Assembly (NCBI GenBank): GCA_034008185.1
Contig: CM067086.1
Span: 41,124,507 to 41,188,506 of the forward strand
From: Gorsachius magnificus
Lineage: Eukaryota > Chordata > Aves > Pelecaniformes > Ardeidae
DNA length: 64,000 nucleotides
Direction of reading: 5' to 3'
A program made the translations under genes and the position numbers. Below the pieces are notes generated by a model. It was given only the letters and a program-made list of their open reading frames with translations, was not told the DNA's origin and searched no databases. Within the stretch, counting starts at the first letter, position 1. The number at the start of each line of letters is the position of its first letter. This document shows, piece after piece, positions 23,801 to 36,022 of the stretch.

Positions 23801-26800
23801 GCAAAGAAGTAGTCAAAGTTCATACTACAAAGAACTGCCCAGGTAAAAAATAAAATACCTTGCATGGCATTGAAAGATGATGCAGAATGGGATTATTTCT
23901 CTGCCTGCTAAGGAACTGCTAGCTGTGTTCCACAATAGCCTCTATTTTCTGCTTCTCTTCTGAGGTTTATGAATTCTTAACATCAGAAAGTCTGAAGACC
24001 ATGGGCTGTGCTTGGTCTCTTTTTTTCTAGAAGCTGGTTTCTTCCTTCCTCTTCAGTGGCCTTCTGTCCCCCAACTTCAATCTAAAATTCCTCACCTACT
24101 TAAAAGCAGTAACACACAAGACTCTATGTTGCAGCTATCCACCCACTCCAGACGTGTTCTTGGTTCTTCCATTATTTAGCTTATCTTTGACCCTTCCTCC
24201 TGGCTTTTCAGAGTTTGGTGGAAAGCATGTTAATTTTGTGTTGTCTTCATATCTTTCTAAAACTCACCTTCCAATTTCTCAGAGCCTTTTCTCTTTACTC
24301 TTAGGATTTGAGAAACACCAGGAGCAGCCTGTTAATTTATTTTGCTTTCTGGTTCATTTTCACTTAGGACTCAGCAAAACAGAAAACAATTATCTCCAAT
24401 ACGCAGTATAGAATAATTTAATACTTGGACAGATAGTTTCATATTTGCCCAGTCTTAACTGAAAAAGAAAAAGACAGAAAATGTCCCCATGCCCCATTAT
24501 CACTGTGTTTGTTTATGCCTCCCTTGGAAGAGGTTGGAGACTCCCTGGGGAAGCAAGCTTCACAGTTTGAGCTACATAGTCTTATGACTGGCTCTTACCC
24601 TATGAAGTGTGGTGTAAAACATGAAGGACTCCATATATACATTATTTATTGTGTAAGAATAATTGGTGAAGGTGTACGCAAGACAAAGAGGGTTGCGGAA
24701 GTTCTGAACAGATTTAAATCCATGTGTTTAAGTATATGATTCTGTGAACAGGCTAACGGGTGTTATCTTTAGTGAAAACATTAAACATGTCTGTTTAGGA
24801 CTCAGTGTTCTCCTGTACTTATTTTCATTTTTATATCAGTTAATGAGGGGAACTGCTGGCCTCGCTAACAATAAAGAGCAATTAAAAAAAAATCTAACTG
24901 CTCTTCAGTCTTACCACATAACTGTTATGGATATTCAGTGTCTAGTGAAATATTCCACAGTACATTTGCAGGAGCTTATAAGGGAATTTATAACACCAAT
25001 TGTTACTTTATGCCCACTTTTCTTGCAGAATTGTATATGTGATAAGCAATATGGATAAGAGCGAGCTGAGAAGATCTTTGTAAGCATATTCTTTCATATG
25101 TCCTCTGAACAGGTCCGGTTTAGTACCCCCAAAACATTTTGCAAATAAACGATTCTGCAACAGGTAGCCAGTGAATTTGCATGTGTTTCTCCTCCTCTCG
25201 GATGAATGGTCTGTGTATAAGCTTAAAGGGACTTCCCCTTAGAATCCTTGTTTTGGAGAGACTTTGTTTTGTATGAAATAGTTTCAGAGTCATTGGGACA
25301 CTGAGCAAGGAGAAGAATGGGGCTTTTTTAGCTTGAGAGTGAACACAACCCATCAGGATATGGGGATCCTTGCCCCCTGTGGTCAGTTATTTGTACATAG
25401 ACCAGTAGTGTCAGCAGGAGGAGTAGATACTACCTGAACTCTGAATAGTTCATACTCTGAGTTAAGATTCTGCCAAGAGAGAAGTGAGAATTTTTTTTTT
25501 TTTTTTTAATCTGAACTGGGCTAGCTTTTTATTTTTGTATGATAAGGGTTGTGGCAATTGGAGACTGAAGCAAGAAAATTATTCATATAGCTTTGTGCAT
25601 AAATTCTGATGATTTTTTACTTACCGTTGCAATGGAGGCACATTTAGAAGGGATGAATCTTTACTGTAGCCATATATCTGAACCACCTTTGATGTCGAAT
25701 TTTAAATATAACCTGAAATTTACAGTTCTAGCCTACACTAAAATATGATCACAATTCTTCCAAGAATCACAAGTAGTTGAGTTTTCTATAAATGCTATCA
25801 ATCTAAATTGCATGGGGTTTCTTTCTGCTCTGTGCCTCTCTCTCTTACTCCTTAAAAAGTGATCAGAACAGTTGGATGCTACCCAGTCCAGTCTTGGGGA
25901 GTTTTGGTTCTTAATCCAAACTTCAGATTTCATGTTTGTTGATTTCAACATAATGCTGTTTTTAAGAAACACTTCCAGAATAAGGTATTTACTGTGAAGT
26001 TTTGTAGCCAGAGTTTGAAGAAAAATAAGCTTTCGTTGTTTTTTTTTTTATTTTAATTGTGCTTTTAGGAAAAGATAAAGAGAGACTTTGCTCAATTCAT
26101 GAAGTGAAATTAGTTGTATTTGCTGCAGAGAGAAAGAAAAAGGTGTTTTGCTGAATACATATTTTTAAAGGGCATATGGTGAGAAAACAAAAGTTTCATT
26201 TACATGTAAATGATGTTACAGACCACAGTAAGAAACTAGAATACTACTGTTTCCTCAAAATGATGTGGTGGTACGGGCGGCTTGCTCTGTGCTGAAAAGT
26301 ACGTGGGTTTGGCATTGGGATTTTTTTTTTTGTACTGCATGGTAATCATTCAAATTCAAGCCTGTATAATAATCACATTGAGATCTTATTTTTAACCAGG
26401 TATATAAAATATTGCTATAAATCATAATGATAATTTCCAGGCTTTAAAATTCTAAAGGTTTGTAACGAGCAGCCTTACATCTACTGGTTTGTGTTTCGAT
26501 GGCTCTGTTGGAACACGAAAGCTGCTTATACTATTTGTAACTGCTTCAATTTCAGGTAAGCAGAGTCTTGAAAGAGGTTGCACGTAAACTCACTTTTTTC
26601 TATAATAAGACTGTAGATCCTTTCCCCTTGGCACAAGACTTGTCTGAAGTTTAGGACAAAATATCTAAAAGAAATCTCTTTCCAGTATATGACCCTCTTT
26701 ACCTTCACTTTCAGTGAGGCTTCAGCTTCACTCCCAGCTCTTCAAATACTGTATTTAGATCCCTAGAACTGACTGATTCCAGTGAGAGAAGGTACTTTTT

Positions 26801-26869
26801 GCAAATCTGCAGTTAATAGTTGATTTACTTTGGAAAATTGGATTCAGGCTACTGAATTATTTAATCACT
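20811..26869. other. single-copy DNA, nothing recognised
   Basis: No gene, RNA gene or clear dispersed repeat is visible. A GA-rich stretch occupies about 21880-22560, producing overlapping minus-strand frames of low complexity. T-runs are near 22592, 25491-25508, 26039-26049 and 26321-26331. Confidence 0.45.
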
Positions 26870-27120
26870 TTTGAACGTTTTACTGCTTGCTATCAACAAT
26901 AAACATAATGCACTTTCGAAGATGTTGCTCTTTGTGATAAACAATAAAAGCAATCTCTTTGTACATCTATAATCACCAAGTATTGTGAAGCAGTATTAAA
27001 ATATGAAGAAGTTTGCAACATACAAAATTTCATAAGGTCAGTTCAGTAACTGTGTATTTCATTAGCATTTATGTTAAATCTTTGTATTGATTGTTAAATA
27101 GTTTGTAAACTGGAATTTTT
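26870..27120. promoter_or_regulatory. candidate conserved non-coding element
   Basis: Two CAATAAA(C/A) cores occur close together (CAACAATAAACATAATGC and AAACAATAAAAGC), followed by a long non-repetitive AT-rich stretch with CATTAGCATTTATG. CAATAAA is the core of posterior Hox/Cdx and some Sox-Fox sites. Inferred from motifs only. Confidence 0.25.
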
Positions 27121-30100
27121 TTTGTCTAATTTTCAGAATGAGTTGCTTTTCCAGTTTAAAAAGTTAGTGCTTCAGAGCCTGATGGGAAAATAGGACTCTA
27201 AGTGTGATTTTTATACTACTTTAGCCCTAATAAAGAAATTACTCCCCTTAGTAATATGGAATTGCAGTATTAAAATACTTTTTTGGTTGTAACATTTGAA
27301 GATGTAAACCAAATGATTTAACTCTCTCAAAAGAATGTCCTGTATTCCTTTAACACTGTATGCAGGTAAAGCAGTGGAAGAGCGTTGGATTATTTCACAA
27401 CACAGTTCAAATCCAAAGCATCCAGAAGGAATTCACCTGGAATATTGTTTTGAAGATATTGGTGTACAGCTAGGGCCCAAAATGCCTTTTGTGCCAAGAA
27501 AGCTAATTTTTGTATTTTGAAGTTAATCTAGCCAAAATCTGGATTAGCTATGTCACATCTCCTTAACCACAGGCATGTAAACCTCAGGATAGACAGCTGT
27601 TTGGATGTTTCAGACTGGGACTCCTGCCCTCAGCAAACATATTTGATTCTCCTACATGGTCACTTGGCTGCGTGTACTCATGCCCATATGCTTGGATGGC
27701 ATTGTGCCTGCTCACTAGTTGGTCAAACTGTTCCATTAGGGCTTAGACGCCAAGATAACAGGTTGAGTTGGGCACCATCTATAACAGCATGCATTCTAAC
27801 AGTTCTGAAAGAAATCTTTCCTCAGGGACAAGATGCCTTGCTGCATAACTTGCCTTTTTGCATTCATCTTTCTTGCCACTTAGATGTTCCAAACACCCCA
27901 AAAAGAAAAGAGGAGAAAAAGACAGATTGAGGAGAAATTTTTGGCTTTCAAAGAAGTAATTGTCATCGTGGCTGTGGCGTAAACTTGTGAAGTTCACAGG
28001 GGATTTAGAAATGGATACAAAATGAATAGTGTACAAGCCCTCAGGCAATCTGCATTAATTCAAGCTTAAATCAGACAACAACACAAGTGGGCAAAGTGTA
28101 AAAGAAGTAGAAGAGTCACTGAAACATTTTTCAGTTTGCCTTAGCTGGAAAAGGCCATTGTAATAGTCTCAGTGTTGCTTTATGTTTACAACAGCTGATA
28201 AACTCAGGGGAGAAAAAGTTAGCGTGCTTTCAGGATCAGTGTCATCTTCCTACAAACTTTGCTTTCCTTTTATTCTTAGACTACTGTAGCTGCATAAACA
28301 CACTTAACTATGTGAGGATGAATGTAGTATTACTTAGACATAACAACAGTAAAGGCAGAACAGTTTTAGGAATAGACATCAAAAGTCAAGAAAATTCATT
28401 GCTTCTCATACATCAGCAGAAACTAAGTTCCTAGAAATTACTGTGCTCTATCGGTGATACCTCCAAAATGAGCTAGCGAAGAGGCAGCAGGGTCTTAAAG
28501 TAGTTGTTCAGTGAGCCTCATCTCTTTAAACACTGGGTAAACAAAATTATGTATATACTGATTGAGAACAGGGAGCTACTTCTAATGATGCCCATATCTC
28601 AGAGGTAAGAGTATGGCATTTATGATATCACATAGCAACCTTATTGAGACCTTGAAGAACTGGCTCTGGAACAGCATTGCTTTTGTAACATTTACACCAC
28701 AGTAGTTGTTGGAAGTTGGTTGGCAAGAGTAAAAATCTTAACATTTGCTTTTTGCTGACAAACACCGAAAGGATTGACTGTGGTTTACAGAAAGCAAATA
28801 TAAAAATGACCAGAAGTGGATTTTTTACCATTGAACATATTAATTACATTTCTTTTTTCCCTATTTTCCTTCCATGTGTCCTGCTGCATTGCACTTTGGG
28901 ACACTTTCTTGGCTGCCATGTTGCTGTGAATTTGGTTGTTTCATTTCAAATAGTTTTTGAGAACTCTCATTATATGAAAGAAAAGGAAAAGTTGCCAGGG
29001 TTCCAGAAACATACTGGTGTAATATACTGCTGATACCGATTCTAATATCCAGAAATATATAGCTGTAAATGTGTTATAAAACCTTAATGCTGTATCACTT
29101 CTAATTAATATAGATTTATTAAAACTGGCATGACTTTTAGACCATTTTCTTTGAAGCAACTGAGAATAAATTAGACTGAAACGCAACAGATGAAGGAGTT
29201 TTAAGCAGCTTAGTGACCTAAATCACTTGTTAGTCCCTGTCTCTTCTTGGATAGTTTGCACAGCTCCCATTTTGTCTTATGAAAATGAATTATTTGGATA
29301 GTGAGAGAAAGAAAAAAATAAAAATCAGACAATTACTTTGAATTAACTTACAAGACTGACTGTGATGGTTTTGTTACTGAGTGCACAGACAGGACAGATA
29401 CTGACCTCTCAAAGTTAGAAGCTCCATTTCAAATTACTCTGCTACTTGGTACCTGTGTTATACTTACCATTAAGTTCTCCCACTTTGTCTTAATGTCCAT
29501 GTTGCTTAATGTCATCTCAATTACTGGATATGTTGTTAATATAATTCTAATGTCAAGTAAGCATGTTTCAGTTTACCTCATCCATATGTACTTAAAGCAG
29601 TCGATATTAATTAAGAGGCAAACCTGTTCGCTTCTTTTCATTCCTCCTCCACTGTTAAACAAGTCATTCATATCTTTACCACTTTGCCCGTGCTGGTCTA
29701 GTACAGATTGCAAGACCTGAGCCTTGGTTTTGGGTGGTTTGGGTTTTTTTTTTCCTTTTCAGTAAAATCAGTATAACATGATTATTTAATATAAAGGCTC
29801 AAGAGGGGTCTTGGACTCAAATGGCTGTTTTGTTGGATATCACTAGACACTGAGTAACATAGACTGGGGAGTGTTGACAAAGCATAAGAGCCAGGAATGG
29901 AAGAGCTCTGATCTTGGCACTGCTGCTGTCATTCAGCAAGATTTTGTCTAACCCCAGACATGGGAAATTTCAGGGACTTGCGATCTTTCAGAATTAGCCT
30001 TAGACCTTTCTCTGTACCTTAGTTTATTCATGTGTGAAATATATTAATTATGCACAACTAGTTTTGTAGCAATCTATGAAATTCCTGGATGAAAAACACT

Positions 30101-33100
30101 GCAAGAACGCGGGGTAGTATTCTGTGTAATAACACCATCTGCTTTGCAGCAACTGTGGAAGTCATTAGAGAAGGAAGAGGAGAAAATAGTTCACAGTTTC
30201 ATAGTAAGCTGTCCTCTCTTTCTGTTTGGAGTTTTGTGTGCTTTAGCACCATGTAGGTAAGTTCTCATGGTCAGCAGCATTTAGGGGTAAGTCTCAGCAG
30301 AATTTCCAGAGCCTGCTTTCTAATTCAAACTTATTCTATGGTAAACTGCCTGCGCTGAGACATTGTGAGCTATGAGCTATGAGTTCTCGATAGGCTTATG
30401 GAAAAGTGTTATAGAATGTTTATTACTAATGGGGATATAGAGCATAAGTAGTAACATATCAGTGAGTGCTTTTTAACATGTCAGACACATTTGAGGATGG
30501 TGTCTGGTTTGGGGTTTTTTTTTTTCCAGTTGACTGACAATACATATGGCTATTTTGCAGTCCTAACTGTTGTGGCTTTTTAAATTACTTCCTTGTTGTG
30601 ATTGTAGGAGTAGTGAGCACAGTAGGTCAGGCAATTCTTGGTAGAAAAAGGTTATTTTAATATTTGTTAGGAACACAATCCAAAGGTGAATGTGTTAAAA
30701 AACTACAACTCATGTTCTAATATAAATTAGAAACATTATAAAATAATTCTCATTCTTTTGCTATCAAGAGCTATCCTTTATCTCTTGTAGATACATAACT
30801 TGGTTGAAACCTTTTCATTATTTTTTACTTACTAGCCACAGGAAAGATATGAACCCGGGTTAAATCATAAGCCATCTATAAAAGCTCTACAAAGCAGGCA
30901 AGCGAATTCTCTGTGTTAAACTGACACAGGGAGGTGAAAAAATTTATCAGAGACTTCCCACTAGGCCACTAGCATATTTAACAAACAGAAGGAGACCTTA
31001 TCACCAGGCTAGTGCTCTGTCCTTTAATTTTGCATGTCAGTGTATCTTTCTGCTTCTCAGTAAGTGAGAGAGAAATGAAGAATTAAAATGAACTTTTTTA
31101 GAACAAAAAATAAGATCTAAGGGTGCGGGGGACTAACTGTCTTTATTGTCAGCAAAATGAATCAGCTACTTTGCAGAGAAAATATGTTTAGGCTGTGGTT
31201 CTACAAATACCAATACTTAATTATTAATATCAGTCAGAGCGCCATAGATTTGAATTAATTTAGGCATGGATGCACAATCATATTTTTGTTGGAGCAGTCA
31301 AAGGCTGTTCAGAGAGTTAATGACAGCTTTATCCTTTTATACAAACGTCATGCTGGCTGGAGGAAGACAGGACATTCCTGAATAAAATCTGACGGTTTAA
31401 AGTCCAGTCTTCAACAGAGGTGACTCTGCAGAGGGACTCAGTACCAGCATAACGCCTTCCGTCACGTGGCCATAGTGTGTTGGTAGAACTGCTAAAGTTG
31501 GATTCACCCTACCACCCCCCCACATTGCCATAGCTCCAGATGCTAATGGGGTCCTGATTCAGCAGAGTATTGAATGCTTGATCCACTCCTCTTTAGCAAA
31601 ATGTTTGGCTTCTGCTTGGTTATTGCACAGTACCTTATAGCTAACTTTTTTCAAGTGAAATAAGCTTAAGTGAATACCTAAAGGTAAACACATGTTTAAG
31701 CACAGAAGAGGAGCACTTAAGCTTTATAAGAACTGAATGATTCAGACTAATGATGGTTTTGAGCGGACAAATTGTAACTCGTGAGGAATACTTAGAATTT
31801 ACCATTCGTCAAAACCCATATTATTGTGTGTACTAATGATTTCATTATAGTCTGAAGTACCTTTGTGTCCCTGCAAATAGCAATCTCATTGATAAAAGAT
31901 TTAGTATTTTGTGATTGTTCTTCTCTAAAATCAATGTCTTCAGCTTGTAACTTATGCATGTACTTGAAGGAAATGGAATTAATAAAAAAGAAACTGCATA
32001 TTTTAAATGAAAATGAACACATGGTAATGTTTAGCAAGCAGATTCTCCTAGTCTATGTACTTCTACCCTATCTTCAGGCTCTGTATTAAGCCGAAGGCTA
32101 CTTTTTCTCAAAATCCCCAGTGGCAATCACTCTCTCTTCAGCCTTCCCATGGCATATCAAAGACAAACTCGGTGAGTGAAAGGTAATAGGAAGGACTTTA
32201 TTAACCTATCCATTTTATGTAGGCTACCACTCTTTTTGTATTAACATGTTCATTACGTGACCTAGCTGGATTTGCCTGAACAGTGATGATGATCCTTATG
32301 CTGTCTTTTTTCCAGGACACTGGATGTATCTGGAGATAAGGGTGTAGGATGTTTATGCATGGCTCATGTTACATTAATGAGTGATGCTAACGCCCATGTC
32401 CGTGTTTTTTTAAAATATTATTTTAATTTTTTAAAAAAGCAGCCAGCTGCTATTTATTGCCAGTACCTGGTCCAGAAGGCACAACCCGAGCATTCTTGCT
32501 CCGTGCTGCCATTCTAGCAGGAAGCCACAGGCTTTGTGTGAAGTGGGCACTGAGCTGCACCAGTGATACGGAAACGTGGGAAAGCAAAAAGTGAGGTATG
32601 TGGATGCTTCAGGTGGTTCAACGGCAGCTAAATGAAGCTCTCAAGGATCAAGAATCTTTAGGTGCCCCAAACACCCTTTTGAATCTGCTCCTAAATCCCT
32701 TTAAAATATATTGACATTTTCCTAATGTCCTATACAGTCTTTCACTTGTTCAAAATCCAGTCATAGGATTTCTCAATTCAGTCAGGAAAATATATCAAAA
32801 TTAAGTATCCAGTGTGGTAATAAAGGTACACCAGAGTACGGACAGGTACGCAGAAGTTGCTTTTAAATAAAGGAGGGTGTAAACTTGGATAGCATCAGAG
32901 GCTACACAGGAACAGTCCAGGTGTACACTTTTACCCCGATAAATGTCATGTAGTTGGACTATCTTTAAATTAAAGAGAACCTGTTGTGTGGTTTTGCAGT
33001 AAATATATGCATGTAAGCTACCAAACAGCAAGTGAAGTTCATACTTTACTCTAAAGGCATTAATTCATATGTCAGAACCCTTGTTCAGGCTAATTAACTT

Positions 33101-35199
33101 TTGTTTATTAATTTTTATTTATTTTGCTTCTCAAGTGTATTAGGTATAAAGGCATCAAAACTATTTTGATTCTGAATGAGATTGTCCAGACAGCAGAGTT
33201 TAATGTAATTTGACAAATTCACTTTGTATTCTCAAGTTTAGTTAATTCAGATTCATTTTCTTGAGCACTTTCAAATAGTTAAACTCTCAAGCCTGAAGGA
33301 TTAAGAACATGTACATTTAGCTAAAGAATACAAATATAGAAATAATACTTGCACTGTTGTTTTAAAGCAACTTGAGTGAATCTTGAAATTATTATGGAAC
33401 CAAGTGTTCTAACAGAGTGCATTAAAGCACCACGCACACCACTGAGAGAAGTTTAACCAACTTCCTCTGGCAGAGATTTCATTTTCAGATCACCATTCAT
33501 AGAGTTTTTAATGGAAATGTCTTCTTATCTTAGCCAAATTGTAAATGTATCCATTGGATAATTTTATAAAGTATAACATACGTACATATGTGTTCATTCC
33601 AAACTACTTCTGGCTTGTAAGCATTTAGTTGGAACTGTAATATCCATAACAAGTTAAAATTAGAAAAAAAAACCTCACGTTGACTAGAATCTACTTTTGA
33701 AACTAAGGAAATCATATAAAAACATGAACTGCATATTACTATGGCACCTGCTGTTTTTCAGGTGTTTATAACATAGCCATAAAAATTCACTCCAGGCTGA
33801 AACTTGGTATTTAAAAGTCTCAGCTCAGCAGGATTTTTAAATCAGATTTGGTTTAAATTAGTTTGACTCTTTTTCAGTTATAAAAAGGAGGGTGGAGGAA
33901 AGAAATTTTGATGTGTCAAATATAATTTTATTCATTCCTCTCACTGAAAAACAGTTTTGCTTTATAAAGATATAATTTGCAGGTTGTTAGCCCATAACAT
34001 GGAGTAGGGAGTCAGGGTGTCAAAGGGGGGAAAGAGGGAGAGAAAGAATTACCATCCAAGAATTTGGCATTTGCAAATGCTTAATGTCTTCTGTGAGAAC
34101 ATTTACCATGGATCCTTACTGAGCCTTTATAAAACTGTATCCAGGATATACAGCAGTTTTTAATTGAAAAAACAGGCTTTCATTCAGTAAAGTCAATAAC
34201 TCATAGTTTAAGGTCTGTTTTGTCATATGTCAGTGACTGGTGGATGAATTATGTTCAGACATAATTGATTTAATACTTTCTAACGGTGACATTAAAGAAT
34301 CAAGCAATCTGGGACCTCAGCTTCCTCTGTGTTTTACTGGAAGCTGGGCACCTATAATCCCTCTGGCTCATCTAAAAAATCCATCCTCCTTCTGTTGTAT
34401 TCAGTGTACGTAAACCACAAAAACAATTTTAATTAACTGGGGATCAAATAGAAAGATTGACATCATTTACATTTACAATGCACCACCATTTGTACGTTGC
34501 TTATATATGTGTGCGTATGCCCATACTGGCATCTCTGCTTATAAAGACCTTCAGCTGCAGCAGAAACTGGAAGACGACGGCTGAAATTTTCCAAAGTTGC
34601 CAGTGTCTTTGGGTGCTTCTTTGCCCAGACACTTTGGGTAACATTTCAGCTGTTCTGAGAAAACACAACTCCAGATGAAGCCTTTATAAGATGTGGCTGC
34701 CATACACTATTGTAAATCAAGCTTTTGGGGTACAGAAAAACTGAGGAAGCCAAAACCGGAAGGCAATTATTTTTAACTTTAGCTAGCAAAGACTCAAAAT
34801 AGCTAGTATTAATTTCTTTGAACAGAATACATTGTGTGGTATTCCTCCTTATTTTTAATGCTATTATACAATGGAATGCATTACCATAGTGTTCCCTTCT
34901 CCCATCTGTTCCTCAAAAAGAAAAAAAAGGGCTCTTGGAAATGTTTATGCAAAGTACTACTTTTCATCACTAAATCAAACCTGGAGAGAAGCTAGCAGAG
35001 AAAGTGTTCTTTTCCCATACAGGGGCTATGCATGCTTCTGCTTGAACAGTCAATCCTGAAATGTGGACATTTTCGCTTTCAGTTCATCTTGTGGTACATA
35101 ACTCTGAAGAGATGTGCCTGGTGCTCCCTGAGTGATTAGCATTTAGTGATGTTGCTCTCACTGTGAGGTACTGCCAAACCACGATTTGCAAGTACTGAA
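27121..35199. other. single-copy DNA, nothing recognised
   Basis: I see no supported gene or dispersed repeat. The 126-codon plus-strand frame at 27550-27930 is the longest but has no recognisable domain. T-rich tracts with GGGTTTTTTT context occur near 29740 and 30512. Confidence 0.45.
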
Positions 35200-35640
35200 T
35201 GTCCTGAACTGCAATAAGATAATTTTGATACTTCAAGCTTGGCATTATCTCCATATCTCAAGTTTTGCTTGAAATTTAATTCTCATGTCTGTCCTAACGT
35301 GGCTATTTTGCCAATAAACCAGACACGTTTATTGTTTCTTTGTTAGTGTCTTTTTATTCTGTTTGTTTTTCTCTACTTCCAGCTGGGATATAGTTTAATG
35401 AATTATTTTTCAGTGTGTGTGATATGGCTTTTATGGCCTGCCTTTGGAGATTGTGATTAATACAATTTTCTTTTAGTCTTTGCCCTGACCTGGTTCGCAG
35501 TGCTCAGTGTAGTGATCATCATTGTATTAAAAATATTGAGATTATATTATCCATGTTAAGCCTGGAACATATTTTCATTCATTCTGGTTTTTATTCTTCT
35601 GCCTGGATTTTTATTTTTAGTGTCAGTCCTGAAATTTTTG
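35200..35640. promoter_or_regulatory. candidate conserved non-coding element with inverted CAATAAAC
   Basis: This stretch contains a perfect 8-bp inverted pair, CAATAAAC at 35312-35319 and GTTTATTG at 35327-35334, separated by 7 bp. CAATAAA is the preferred core of posterior Hox/Cdx proteins. The following 300 bp include TTTAATGAATTATT, GTGATTAATACAATT and GATCATCATTGTATTAAAA and no repeats. This is a candidate enhancer by composition and motif arrangement. Confidence 0.33.
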
Positions 35641-35783
35641 TTTCCGTGCCAATATCTGTACATTTATTTTGTGTTGCAGTTGGATAAGTAAGATCTCTGC
35701 CACTAGTGAGCTATCCCACTCAGTCATCAAATCCATACCTTCCCTGAATAAGTTTTACGTGATTTGGCATGCAGGTTTGTGTC

Positions 35784-35785
35784 TT

Positions 35786-35817
<32 letters not shown>

Positions 35818-35824
35818 TTTTTTT
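35784..35824. repeat. long T-tract (T14-C-T26)
   Basis: Forty T in 41 bases, interrupted by one C at 35798. On the minus strand it reads as an A-tract directly after an exon-like segment, so it could be the tail of an old retrocopy, but no target duplication was found. Simple slippage expansion is the plain alternative. Confidence 0.9.
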
Positions 35825-35835
35825 GGTGAGCTTAC

Positions 35836-35950
35836 ATGGAAATGTACAGAAATCATTCAGCACATCAGCCAGGTTTAGATCCAGCTGTTCTTTGAACAAG
35901 CAGGAACGTCCCCGACCATGGCCAGGAATACACAAACTTTGCAAAACAAT
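35836..35950 (-). other. weak candidate exon, minus strand
   Basis: On the minus strand a pyrimidine-rich acceptor (CTCCTCCCCTTTCAG) precedes 115 nt that are open in one frame and end at CCAT|GTAAGC, a usable donor. The peptide includes CIPGHGRGRSCLFKEQ and LDLNLADVLNDF, with two CpGs in the DNA. The other frame I checked carries a stop. I do not recognise the protein. The T-tract (A-tract on this strand) starts only 11 bases past the donor, which is unusual for an intron start and would also fit a retrocopy with a poly(A) tail. A chance open segment is quite possible. Confidence 0.2.
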
Positions 35951-36022
35951 CTGAAAGGGGAGGAGATAAAGGCGTGAGAGAAGAGGTGGAGAGACCATGT
36001 TCCACTTCTGGTAAATCCACAC

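Noticed and set aside
27335..27520. Frame GKAVEERWIISQHSSNPKHP as a possible exon or retrocopy
   Set aside because: A CAG precedes GTAAAG, not the frame, so the splice signals point the wrong way; no family recognised.
27550..27930. 126-codon open frame on the plus strand
   Set aside because: Histidine- and cysteine-rich mixture without recognisable motif; composition is the same as its flanks; no good splice sites at its ends.
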